Source of the DNA: Streptomyces sp. NBC_00443 | GTDB taxonomy: Bacteria; Actinomycetota; Actinomycetes; Streptomycetales; Streptomycetaceae | Assembly: GCF_036014175.1 (NCBI RefSeq) | Contig: NZ_CP107917.1 | Span: forward strand, 6,820,001-6,884,000 | Direction of reading: 5' to 3' | DNA: 64,000 nucleotides | Shown: piece by piece, positions 51,075 through 59,077 of the stretch | Position numbering within the stretch: position 1 is the first letter of the stretch | Layout: the number at the start of each line of letters is the position of its first letter | The notes under the pieces: generated by a model | What the model saw: only the letters and a program-made list of their open reading frames with translations | The model's database searches: none | Told to the model about the DNA's origin: nothing | Program-made: the position numbers and the translations under genes

Positions 51075-52109
51075 GTGGCGTCCCACCGTCGACCCAAGCA
51101 GCCGAGCCGAGCACGTGTGACCGTGCTGACCACCGCTGCCGCTGCTGCCGTGGCCATCAGTGCCCAGGCCGCCAACGCGGCCCCCAGCGAGAAGCCGAGC
51201 AAGGACGAGGTCAAGGCCAAGGTCGACAAGCTCTACGAGGAGGCCGAGCAGGCCACCGAGAAGTACAACGGCGCCAAGGAGAAGCAGGAGAAGCTCCAGA
51301 AGGAGATCTCCACGATCCAGGACAACGTCGCCCGCGGCCAGGAAGAGCTCAACGAGCTGCGCGACAGCATGGGCCTCGCGGCCGCCGCTCAGTACCGCAC
51401 GGGCAGCATCGATTCCTCCGTCCAGCTGTTCCTGTCGTCCGACCCGGACGACTACCTGGACAAGGCGTCCACCATGGACCAGCTGAGCGCCCAGCAGGTC
51501 GACTCGCTGAAGAAGATCCAGGACAAGCAGCGCGAGCTCTCCCAGCAGCGCACCGAGGCGTCCGACAAGCTCAAGGACCTCGCCTCCACCCGCACCGAAC
51601 TGGGCAAGAAGAAGAAGCAGGTCCAGGGCAAGCTCGCCGAGGCGCAGAAGCTGCTCAACAGCCTGACGGCCGCCGAGAAGGCCGCCCTCGCCGCCGAGGA
51701 GCAGCGCGCCAGCCGCGACGCCGCCGACCGCGTGGACCTCGGCAACACCGGTTCCGCCTCCGGCCGGGCCATGGCCGCCTTCCAGGCCGCCCAGAGCCAG
51801 ATCGGCAAGCCGTACGTCTACGGCGCCACCGGCACCGCCTCCTACGACTGCTCGGGCCTGACCTCCTGGGCCTACGCCCAGGCCGGCGTCTCCATTCCGC
51901 GCATCTCGCAGGACCAGGCCAACGCCGGTACGCGCATTTACAGCCAGTCCGACCTCAAGGTCGGCGACCTGGTCATCTTCTACGGCGACCTGCACCACGT
52001 CGGCTTCTACGCGGGCAACGGCCAGATCCTGCACGCCCCGCGCAGCGGCACGGTCGTGCGCTACGAGTCGATCAACAACATGCCGTTCCAGTTCGGCGTC
52101 CGGATCTGA
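51075..52109 (+). CDS. NlpC/P60 peptidoglycan hydrolase (copy 1)
   Basis: The 344-residue secreted protein has signal peptide (RARVTVLTTAAAAAVAISAQA), a coiled coil at 45-200 (KYNGAKEKQEKLQKEISTIQ), and a C-terminal NlpC/P60 domain with Cys in YDCSGLTSWAYAQAG and His in DLHHVGFYAGNG. It cleaves D-Glu-mesoDAP-type links. GTG 51075 gives the family N terminus VASHRRPKQPS. The 208-base upstream gap is AT-richer and holds the promoter; I see no riboswitch in it. Confidence 0.94.
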   Translation: MASHRRPKQPSRARVTVLTTAAAAAVAISAQAANAAPSEKPSKDEVKAKVDKLYEEAEQATEKYNGAKEKQEKLQKEISTIQDNVARGQEELNELRDSMGLAAAAQYRTGSIDSSVQLFLSSDPDDYLDKASTMDQLSAQQVDSLKKIQDKQRELSQQRTEASDKLKDLASTRTELGKKKKQVQGKLAEAQKLLNSLTAAEKAALAAEEQRASRDAADRVDLGNTGSASGRAMAAFQAAQSQIGKPYVYGATGTASYDCSGLTSWAYAQAGVSIPRISQDQANAGTRIYSQSDLKVGDLVIFYGDLHHVGFYAGNGQILHAPRSGTVVRYESINNMPFQFGVRI

Positions 52110-52338
52110 CCCCGGCCGAACACCCCCAAGATCAACACCACGTGCCGCCCGAACGGGCGAATCACGACAACATTCGCTGACCCCGCGCCCCGCCCATGAC
52201 CTGCGTCAGAGGCGGGGCGTCACTTTGTGTGCCCACCGAGGTCGTTGGCCGTCACCCCGGCACGGAGCTACTGTCTGCCGCGTTTCCCCGCTCGCCGGGG
52301 AAGGTCCTTGTCCGCCAGCGGAAGGAGAGCGGCTTCCC

Positions 52339-53352
52339 GTGGGGTCCCATCGCCGCTTTGCAACGACCGGGTTCGACCGGGGCGCCGGAGCAGCGCTCTG
52401 CGTCATGTCAGCCGCCGCCACGGCCCTCGGGGCCGTCCCGGCCTCGGCCGCGCCACAAGACGACACCCGGGCCAAGGTGGACCGCCTCTACGAGGAGGCC
52501 GAGAAGGCCACCGAGGCCTACAACAGTGCCGACGAGCGCGCCGACAAGCTCCGCAAGCAGGTGACCGACGCGCAGGACCGGATCGCCCGGCAGCAGGAGG
52601 ACATCAACTCCAAGCGGGACGCACTCGGCTCGCTGGCCGGCGCCCAGTACCGGTCCGGCGGCCTCGATCCCTCCCTCGCGCTGCTGCTCTCCAACGACCC
52701 GGCCGACTACCTCGACAAGGCCGCCCGCATCGCCCGTCTCAGCGCCCACCAGGCCGGCGAGCTGGACGATCTCCAGGACGCGATGCGCGAACTCGCCCAG
52801 GAACGCTCCGAGGCGACCGGGAAACTCGTCGAACTGGAGAAGAGCCGCAAGACCGTCGCCGCCCACAAGCGGACCGTCGAGCGCAAACTCGCCCAGGCCC
52901 GCAGGCTGCTGAACTCCCTCACCGCGGCCGACCGCGCCGCCTACGACCGCGCCTCCCGCTCCGGGCGCGCCGACATGCCCGACTTCGGGAGCCTCGTCGC
53001 CCCCTCCGGCCGCGCCGCGGCCGCGGTCGCAGCGGCCCATTCGGCGCTGGGCAGGCCGTACGTCTGGGGCGCCAACGGTCCCTCCGGCTTCGACTGTTCG
53101 GGACTGATCCAGTGGTCGTACGCCCAGGCCGGCGTCGGTCTGCCGCGGACCTCGCAGGGGCAGCGGTACGCCGGCCGGCAGGTCCCGCTCTCCGAGGCCC
53201 AGCCCGGCGACGTGGTCACCTACCGGGGCGACGCCAGCCATGTCGGGATGTACGTGGGCAACGGCCAGGTGATCCACGCGCCCTACCCCGGCGCCCCCGT
53301 GCGCTACGACCCGGTGGCCATGATGCCCGGGGCGACGGTCACCCGGGTCTGA
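52339..53352 (+). CDS. NlpC/P60 peptidoglycan hydrolase (copy 2)
   Basis: The 337-residue paralogue of the upstream gene has the same architecture: signal (ALCVMSAAATALGAVPASA), coiled coil (YEEAEKATEAYNSADERADK) and NlpC/P60 domain with Cys in FDCSGLIQWSYAQAGVG and His in DASHVGMYVGNGQ. GTG 52339 has AAGGAG upstream and matches the copy 1 N terminus (VGSHRRF). The pair arose by tandem duplication. Confidence 0.93.
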   Translation: MGSHRRFATTGFDRGAGAALCVMSAAATALGAVPASAAPQDDTRAKVDRLYEEAEKATEAYNSADERADKLRKQVTDAQDRIARQQEDINSKRDALGSLAGAQYRSGGLDPSLALLLSNDPADYLDKAARIARLSAHQAGELDDLQDAMRELAQERSEATGKLVELEKSRKTVAAHKRTVERKLAQARRLLNSLTAADRAAYDRASRSGRADMPDFGSLVAPSGRAAAAVAAAHSALGRPYVWGANGPSGFDCSGLIQWSYAQAGVGLPRTSQGQRYAGRQVPLSEAQPGDVVTYRGDASHVGMYVGNGQVIHAPYPGAPVRYDPVAMMPGATVTRV

Positions 53353-53417
53353 CGCGGGGCCCAGGCCGCTGCGACGCGGGTCTGACCTTCGTGCCGTCGC
53401 CGCCGTACGATCGGGAA

Positions 53418-54620
53418 ATGGCTGGTCGAAGGCGGGCGTCGGGGGCGCGGGGAACGCGCGTCGTCGTCGCGCTCTGTCTGCTGCTCGTCTCACTGGTGGG
53501 CTGCGGCGGGCGGCCCGCCACCGACAGCGCCAAGGCCGAGGTGCAGCAGGTCCTGGACCGCCGGGCGGCCGCGATCCTCGACCACGACGAGACGGCGTTT
53601 CTGCGCTCGGGCGCCGGGGACTGGTTCGGCAACCTGGGCGCGGTGCCCCTCGCCGACTGGTCGTACCGCCTGACCACCCTGCGGCGCACCGGCGACACCG
53701 CCCTCGCCGACGCCGAGCTCCGCTACCGCGTCCAGGGCCACGACCGGGCACCCGTCAGCGTCGGCCGCACCCTGAGCCTGCGCCTGGACGTGGAGGGCCA
53801 CTGGTACGTCGAGGCCGAGCGGCCCGCGAAGGGCTCCGCCGAACAGCTCTGGGACCAGGGCGAGGTGAGCGCCGTACACGGTGACGACAGCCTCGTCCTG
53901 GGCGTCGGGCAGTCCGACGCGGCACTGCGGTCGTACGCCGAGCTGGCCGACCACGCCGTGCCGGCCGTCTCCCAGGCGTGGGGCAGCAACTGGCCCCGGC
54001 GCGTGGTGATCCTCGTACCGATGTCGCTGGGAGACATGGCGGGCCTGCTCGGCTCGCCCGAGTCCTCCTACCGCGGGATCGCCGCGGTCACCACCGGTGA
54101 GACCGGCGCCCCGGCGAGCGCGCCCGCGGACCGGATCATCGTCAACCCGGACGCGTACGGCGTCCTCGGGAGCACCGGCAAGCAGGTCGTCCTCACCCAC
54201 GAGACCACCCACGTCGCCACCCGCGCCCACACCACCGAAGCCACTCCGCTGTGGCTCTCGGAGGGCTACGCCGACTGGATCGGCTACCTGGGCAGCGGCC
54301 GCTCCCCGTCCCAGGCCGCGCCCGAACTGTGGCAGGCGGTGACCGAGGGGCGGGCGCCCCAGACACTGCCGACGGACGAGGACTTCGGCTTCAGCGGCGA
54401 CGCGGGGAGGCTCGCGCGGGCCTACGAGAGCGGCTGGCTGGCCTGCCGGCTGATCGCGGACCGCTGGGGCGAGGTCAGACTCGCCGAGTTCTACCGGGCC
54501 GTCGGGGCGCACGAACGGCGGGCCGGGGCGGTGGAGGGCGCACTCAAGGACGTACTCGGGACGTCGCTGGAGGAGTTCACGGGGGAGTGGCGGGACTATC
54601 TGCGGGCTCAGCTCGGCTGA
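53418..54620 (+). CDS. Lipoprotein with gluzincin-like metallopeptidase motif
   Basis: The 400-residue protein has a lipoprotein signal (LCLLLVSLVGCGG, about Cys29) and an NTF2-like part (EVQQVLDRRAAAILDHDETAFL). A metallopeptidase motif LTHETTHVATRAHTTEATPLWLSEGYADW follows near residue 265, in which HETTH is the HExxH zinc site and the Glu of EGYADW is the third ligand. It may be an extracytoplasmic protease. ATG 53418. Confidence 0.82.
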   Translation: MAGRRRASGARGTRVVVALCLLLVSLVGCGGRPATDSAKAEVQQVLDRRAAAILDHDETAFLRSGAGDWFGNLGAVPLADWSYRLTTLRRTGDTALADAELRYRVQGHDRAPVSVGRTLSLRLDVEGHWYVEAERPAKGSAEQLWDQGEVSAVHGDDSLVLGVGQSDAALRSYAELADHAVPAVSQAWGSNWPRRVVILVPMSLGDMAGLLGSPESSYRGIAAVTTGETGAPASAPADRIIVNPDAYGVLGSTGKQVVLTHETTHVATRAHTTEATPLWLSEGYADWIGYLGSGRSPSQAAPELWQAVTEGRAPQTLPTDEDFGFSGDAGRLARAYESGWLACRLIADRWGEVRLAEFYRAVGAHERRAGAVEGALKDVLGTSLEEFTGEWRDYLRAQLG

Positions 54621-55138
54621 TCCAGCTTCGCGATCGCCTCCGTAAGCCACGCACGCTCCGCCTCACCCGTCGCCCGGGCGACCCGCAGCATGCCCTGCCG
54701 GAACAGATCCTCCGCCTCCTCCGCCCGTACGGGCTTTTCCCCTCCATAGAAGAAGCTCGTGGGCGCGGTGAGGAACTCCAGACGGCGGCGCAGCACTCCG
54801 GCCTGCTCCCGGCGGTCCGGCAGGTGCCGCAGGAAGGCCAGGAGCGTGTTGAAGCGGACCTGGTCCGTGATCTCGACCCGCCTGGGGTGGCGCAGGCGCT
54901 CCAGCAGGTCCTCGCGGCCCTGGCCGGTGAGGGAGAGGATCCGGCGCGGGGCCGCTCCCGTACCCGGCTCGGTGTGCTCGTCGAGCTTGCCTGCCTTGAT
55001 CAGTCGCGTGATCGCCGGATAGAGCGCACCGTCGCTGACGGGGCGGACATGGCCGCTCAGCGCCTTGATCCGCTCCTTCAACTCATAGCCGTGCAGCGGC
55101 GCTTCGGCCAGGAAGCCGAGGATCGACAGCTCCAGCAT
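54608..55138 (-). CDS. PadR-family transcriptional regulator
   Basis: The 176-residue winged-helix regulator (LELSILGFLAEAPLHGYELKERI, in outline; DGALYPAITRLIKAGKL) has an acidic C-terminal four-helix region typical of PadR. It is divergent from the MATE exporter, with a perfect 21-base palindrome between them. It overlaps the end of the lipoprotein gene by 13 bases (convergent). Confidence 0.93.
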   Translation of the reverse strand: MLELSILGFLAEAPLHGYELKERIKALSGHVRPVSDGALYPAITRLIKAGKLDEHTEPGTGAAPRRILSLTGQGREDLLERLRHPRRVEITDQVRFNTLLAFLRHLPDRREQAGVLRRRLEFLTAPTSFFYGGEKPVRAEEAEDLFRQGMLRVARATGEAERAWLTEAIAKLDQPS

Positions 55139-55182
55139 GGTCCTCCTTGCGAGCGTGATGGCGCCATGGTACCTCTTATCGA

Positions 55183-55203
55183 GTTACCTCGAATCGAGGT
55201 AAC
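55183..55203. promoter_or_regulatory. Perfect palindrome, candidate PadR operator
   Basis: Arms GTTACCTCGA and TCGAGGTAAC are exactly complementary with a 1-base spacer. The site lies between the divergent padR-like and MATE genes. A second half-site-like ACCTCTTATCGAG is at 55171-55183. PadR proteins repress exporters until a drug binds, so this likely controls both genes. Confidence 0.75.
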
Positions 55204-55222
55204 TAACGGAGGGGGCCGGATC

Positions 55223-56542
55223 GTGAACGCGCACCGCAAGCAGCTCATCTCGCTCGCCCACCCCGTCTACTTCTCGCTCCTCGCCTCGGTCGCCGCCGGA
55301 ATCATCAACACCGTCTGGGTCTCCCGGCTCGGCGGCCCGGCCGTGGCCGCCGTGGCCGTCGCGACCAACACCGAGAACGTCCTGCTCGGCGTGGCCCTCG
55401 TCTTCGGCTCCGGTACGACGGTGCTGGTCGCCCATGCCAGGGGCGCGCGGGATCCGGGGGCGATGCGGGCCGCGGTGCGCGGGGGATGGGCGGTGTGGGC
55501 GCTGGTCACGCCGGTGGTCGTGGTGGGTGGGTTTCTGGGGCGGGAGCCGTTGGCGCGGCTGGTGCTCGGCGACGGCTCCGCGCTGCCCCTGGCCGTGCAG
55601 TACTTCGCGATCTCGCTGCCGGGTGTCGCCGTGTTCTTCGCGCAGACACTGGTCGACGGCATCCTCAAGGGGGCCGGCGACACCAGGACGCCGATGCGGC
55701 TCGCCCTCCTCGCAGGCGGGCTGATCCTGGTCTGCGACCCGTTCCTCATCCAGGTCTACGGCGTCCCCGGCGCCGCCGCCTCGACCGTGCTGTGCCGGAG
55801 CGTGGCCCTGGCGGTGGGGCTGGCCGCGCTGCGGAGGAACCGGCTGCTGCGCGCGGCTGCCGAGGTGCCGCCCGCCGAGCCGGTCGGGGGCGCCCTGCGG
55901 CGGACGCTTCGGACCGGGCTGCCGATGTCGGCCGACTTCACCGTGCGGCAGGCGGGCGCGCTGGCGCTGGTCGCGGTCGTGGCACGGCTGGGCGTGACGG
56001 CGGTGGCCGCGTACTCGATCGCGTACAAGGTCCTGTACGTCGCCACCATGGGCTGCTACGCCGTACGCCAGGCCGCCGCCATCCACACCGCGCACCTGTT
56101 CGGCGGAGGTGCGGACGCCCGGTCGGCGATCGGACGGCAGGCGGTGCTGGTCGCGGGGGCCTTCGCGCTCGTGGCGGCCGTGCTGCTGGGCGTGACCGCG
56201 CCATGGATCATGGCCGCCTTCGGTGCCGGTGACGACGTCGCCCGCGCCGGTGTGCTCTTCCTGCGCTGCGTCGGGCCCTATCTGATCCTGATGGCCTGCG
56301 TCATCGCGCTCGGCGGGGTCTTCGAGGGGAGCGGGGGAGCGCCCGTGCTGTTGCGGGTGACGGTGCTCGGCACCGCCGTACAGCTGCCGCTCGCATACGG
56401 GCTGTCCGGCCTGGGTCTGCCGGGAGTGTGCCTGGCGCTGGGATCGGCGATGGCGGTGCAGTGTGCCGTGGTCCTGGTGCTGCTCCGGCGGCGCACCCGG
56501 TGTCAGGACGGCAGGGACGTTTCCTTGGCGCGGGTGGCCTGA
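55223..56542 (+). CDS. MATE-family multidrug/sodium antiporter
   Basis: The 439-residue, 12-helix exporter has the typical two six-helix halves and conserved LAHPVYFSLLASVAAGIINTVWVSRLGG at the N terminus and GAGDTRTPMRLALLAGG in the middle. Start GTG 55223 follows GGAGGGGG. Its 3' end overlaps the convergent glycosyltransferase gene by 40 bases. The substrate is not known. Confidence 0.93.
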   Translation: MNAHRKQLISLAHPVYFSLLASVAAGIINTVWVSRLGGPAVAAVAVATNTENVLLGVALVFGSGTTVLVAHARGARDPGAMRAAVRGGWAVWALVTPVVVVGGFLGREPLARLVLGDGSALPLAVQYFAISLPGVAVFFAQTLVDGILKGAGDTRTPMRLALLAGGLILVCDPFLIQVYGVPGAAASTVLCRSVALAVGLAALRRNRLLRAAAEVPPAEPVGGALRRTLRTGLPMSADFTVRQAGALALVAVVARLGVTAVAAYSIAYKVLYVATMGCYAVRQAAAIHTAHLFGGGADARSAIGRQAVLVAGAFALVAAVLLGVTAPWIMAAFGAGDDVARAGVLFLRCVGPYLILMACVIALGGVFEGSGGAPVLLRVTVLGTAVQLPLAYGLSGLGLPGVCLALGSAMAVQCAVVLVLLRRRTRCQDGRDVSLARVA

Positions 56543-57738
56543 GCCGGTACGGGGGCCGGGGCGGGGCGGGTGACCGTCGAGCGCCAGAGTTCGCGGGCCG
56601 CGAGGAGTGTGGCGAGGACCAGCAGGCCGTTGCGGAGGAACAGGAGGGTGACGCCGAGGCCGTCGCTGGCGACGACGTGCGCGAACCACACCGGGAACTC
56701 CAGGACCGTCACGAAGCACGCCGCGAGGACCAGGCCGACGGGCAGCCTCATCCCGCTGTCGCGGAAGCACAGGCACACCGCCGCGAGACCGACCAGCCAC
56801 ACCAGGTACTGCGGACTGATCACCCGGCTGGTCGTCACGAACATCAGCACCGCCACGAGGGCCGCGTCCGCGAGCGTGTGCGGCGCGAACCGCCGCGCCC
56901 TCAGCCGCCACAGCAGCAGCCAGCCGAAGGCGAGCCCGCTCAGGAGCAGGGCGGCCGTGCTGACGACGTCGACGTACGGGCCGAGGAATTCCACCGAGCC
57001 GTAGTTCAGCAGCACCTGGCCGTCCCAGCCGTACTGCCGGGCCACGTGGAAGACCAGCGCGCCCAGCGACTCCACCTCGGTGCCGCGGTCGCGCTGGAAG
57101 GTCAGGAAGGCGAACGCGCCGGGCATCGCGACGGCGAACAGGACCGCTATGGCGCCGGCGGTCAGCGCGGCGGACAGCCAGGCGCCACGCCGGCGGGCCG
57201 CGACCAGCAACAGCACCGGCCAGACCTTCAGCATCGCCGCGAAGGCCGTCAGCGTGCCCATCAGCCGGGGATGCCGGGCGCCCGCCAGCAGCGCGGCCAC
57301 GGCGACGGCGGTGACCATCACGTCGTAGCGTGCGTACACGGTCGGCCCGAGCAGCGGCACGCCCGCCACCCACACCCAGGCCCCGGCCGGCGTCCGCCCG
57401 GGGCGCATCCCCGCGTACAGCAGAAGCAGCAGGACGACCAGGTCGGCGGTGAAGGCGAGGACGAAGAACGCCGACGTGTAGTCCAGCCAGAACACCAGGG
57501 CGGGGGAGAGGATCGGCAGCGCGGCGGCGGGCGGGTACTGCCAGGTGACGTCGTCCAGCGGGAACGTTCCGGTGCGCAGCACCTCGTACCAGCCCTGGTA
57601 GATCACCGACACGTCGCTGGTGACGTCCGGGCCGGGGAAGATGTACACCTTGAACACGAAGAGCAGCAGGACCACCCTGGTCAGGCCCCAGATCACCAGC
57701 AGCCACGCCAAGGACCGCCGCGTGCCCGTCGTCTCCAC
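56503..57738 (-). CDS. GT87 (DUF2029) family polyprenol-dependent mannosyltransferase-like protein
   Basis: The 411-residue polytopic GT-C protein has about ten helices, an Asp pair near the first loop (FPGPDVTSDVSVIYQGW) and YPPAAALPILSPALVFW, the layout of the GT87 family, which transfers mannose from polyprenyl-phosphate mannose. The preceding PimB-like gene supports a lipoglycan role. ATG 57738. The donor and acceptor are not known. Confidence 0.85.
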   Translation of the reverse strand: METTGTRRSLAWLLVIWGLTRVVLLLFVFKVYIFPGPDVTSDVSVIYQGWYEVLRTGTFPLDDVTWQYPPAAALPILSPALVFWLDYTSAFFVLAFTADLVVLLLLLYAGMRPGRTPAGAWVWVAGVPLLGPTVYARYDVMVTAVAVAALLAGARHPRLMGTLTAFAAMLKVWPVLLLVAARRRGAWLSAALTAGAIAVLFAVAMPGAFAFLTFQRDRGTEVESLGALVFHVARQYGWDGQVLLNYGSVEFLGPYVDVVSTAALLLSGLAFGWLLLWRLRARRFAPHTLADAALVAVLMFVTTSRVISPQYLVWLVGLAAVCLCFRDSGMRLPVGLVLAACFVTVLEFPVWFAHVVASDGLGVTLLFLRNGLLVLATLLAARELWRSTVTRPAPAPVPAQATRAKETSLPS

Positions 57739-57857
57739 CGGATCCCCTGCCGTTCGCTTCCCGCCTCAGTGAAACATGATGTCCTGTCCACCTGTGCGCA
57801 GGCCACACACGTGGCCGGGCACCGGCTGTGAACAGCGGCTTCGGTAAGGTCGGCGGC

Positions 57858-59000
57858 GTGCAAAAGACCCTGATCGTGACCAACGACTTCCCGCCCCGCC
57901 CCGGCGGCATCCAGGCGTTCCTGCACAACATGGCGCTACGGCTCGACCCGGAGCGGCTGGTCGTCTACGCCTCCACCTGGAAGCGCAGCCGCGAGGGCGT
58001 CGAGGCCACCGCCGCCTTCGACGCCGACCAGCCCTTCACGGTCGTACGGGACCGTACGACGATGCTGCTGCCCACGCCCGCGGCGACCCGGCGCGCGGTC
58101 GGGCTGCTGCGCGAGCACGGCTGCACGTCGGTGTGGTTCGGGGCGGCGGCGCCGCTCGGCCTGATGGCCCCGGCACTGCGCAGGGCCGGCGCCGAACGGC
58201 TGGTGGCCACGACCCACGGCCACGAGGCGGGCTGGGCCCAGCTGCCCGCGGCCCGGCAACTGCTGCGCCGGATCGGGGAGTCGACGGACACGATCACATA
58301 CCTGGGCGAGTACACGCGCTCGCGGATCGCCACCGCGCTGACGCCGGACGCGGCCTCGCGGATGGTGCAGCTGCCGCCGGGGGTCGACGAGAAGACCTTC
58401 CATCCGGGGTCCGGCGGCGACGAGGTCCGCGCGCGGCTGGGGCTGACGGACCGGCCGGTGGTCGTGTGCGTGTCCCGGCTGGTGCGCCGCAAGGGGCAGG
58501 ACACCCTGATCCTGGCCATGCCCCGCATCCTGGCCGCCGAGCCGGACGCCGTACTGCTGATCGTCGGGGGCGGCCCGTACGACAAGGACCTCCGCAAGCT
58601 GGCCCACGAGACGGGCGTCGCGGACTCCGTTCACTTCACCGGTCCCGTGCCGTGGTCCGAGCTGCCCGCCCACTACGGCGCCGGCGACGTCTTCGCCATG
58701 CCGTGCCGGACCCGCCGGGGCGGCCTCGACGTCGAGGGCCTCGGCATCGTCTACCTGGAGGCCTCGGCGACGGGCCTGCCGGTGGTCGCGGGCGACTCGG
58801 GCGGCGCACCGGACGCGGTCCTGGACGGCGAGACGGGCTGGGTGGTGCGAGGCGGCTCCCCGGAGGAGGCCGCCGACCGCATCAGCACACTCCTGGGCGA
58901 CGCCGGACTGCGCCGACGGATGGGCGAGCGGGGCCGGGAGTGGGTCGAGGAGCGATGGCGCTGGGACCTGCTGGCGGAGAAGCTGCAAACGCTGCTGTAG
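57858..59000 (+). CDS. GT4 glycosyltransferase, PimB'-like mannosyltransferase
   Basis: The 380-residue GT-B protein begins VQKTLIVTNDFPPRPGGIQAFLHNM, and the C-terminal part holds EGLGIVYLEASATGLPVVAGDSGGAPD, the GT4 EX7E motif. This matches PimB', which adds the second mannose in phosphatidylinositol mannoside synthesis. GTG 57858 gives the family N terminus. It is divergent from the GT87 gene. Alternative assignment: another lipid mannosyltransferase. Confidence 0.88.
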   Translation: MQKTLIVTNDFPPRPGGIQAFLHNMALRLDPERLVVYASTWKRSREGVEATAAFDADQPFTVVRDRTTMLLPTPAATRRAVGLLREHGCTSVWFGAAAPLGLMAPALRRAGAERLVATTHGHEAGWAQLPAARQLLRRIGESTDTITYLGEYTRSRIATALTPDAASRMVQLPPGVDEKTFHPGSGGDEVRARLGLTDRPVVVCVSRLVRRKGQDTLILAMPRILAAEPDAVLLIVGGGPYDKDLRKLAHETGVADSVHFTGPVPWSELPAHYGAGDVFAMPCRTRRGGLDVEGLGIVYLEASATGLPVVAGDSGGAPDAVLDGETGWVVRGGSPEEAADRISTLLGDAGLRRRMGERGREWVEERWRWDLLAEKLQTLL

Positions 59001-59015
59001 CGCCGAACGGACGAC

Positions 59016-59045
59016 GGCGCGGGTCCTCGTGGAGGACACCGCGCC
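59016..59045. terminator. Bidirectional terminator between GT4 and acyl-CoA synthetase genes
   Basis: GGCGCGGGTCCTC pairs with GAGGACACCGCGCC across GTG, with one bulge, in the gap between two convergent genes. Confidence 0.8.
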
Positions 59046-59077
59046 ATGAGCCGTCGTACCGCCTCGGAAAGAGGCGG

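Noticed and set aside
52227..53417. A long N-terminal extension of the lipoprotein gene running through the second NlpC/P60 gene
   Set aside because: The extension is Arg/Pro-rich and overlaps a real gene in another frame. ATG 53418 gives a proper lipoprotein signal.
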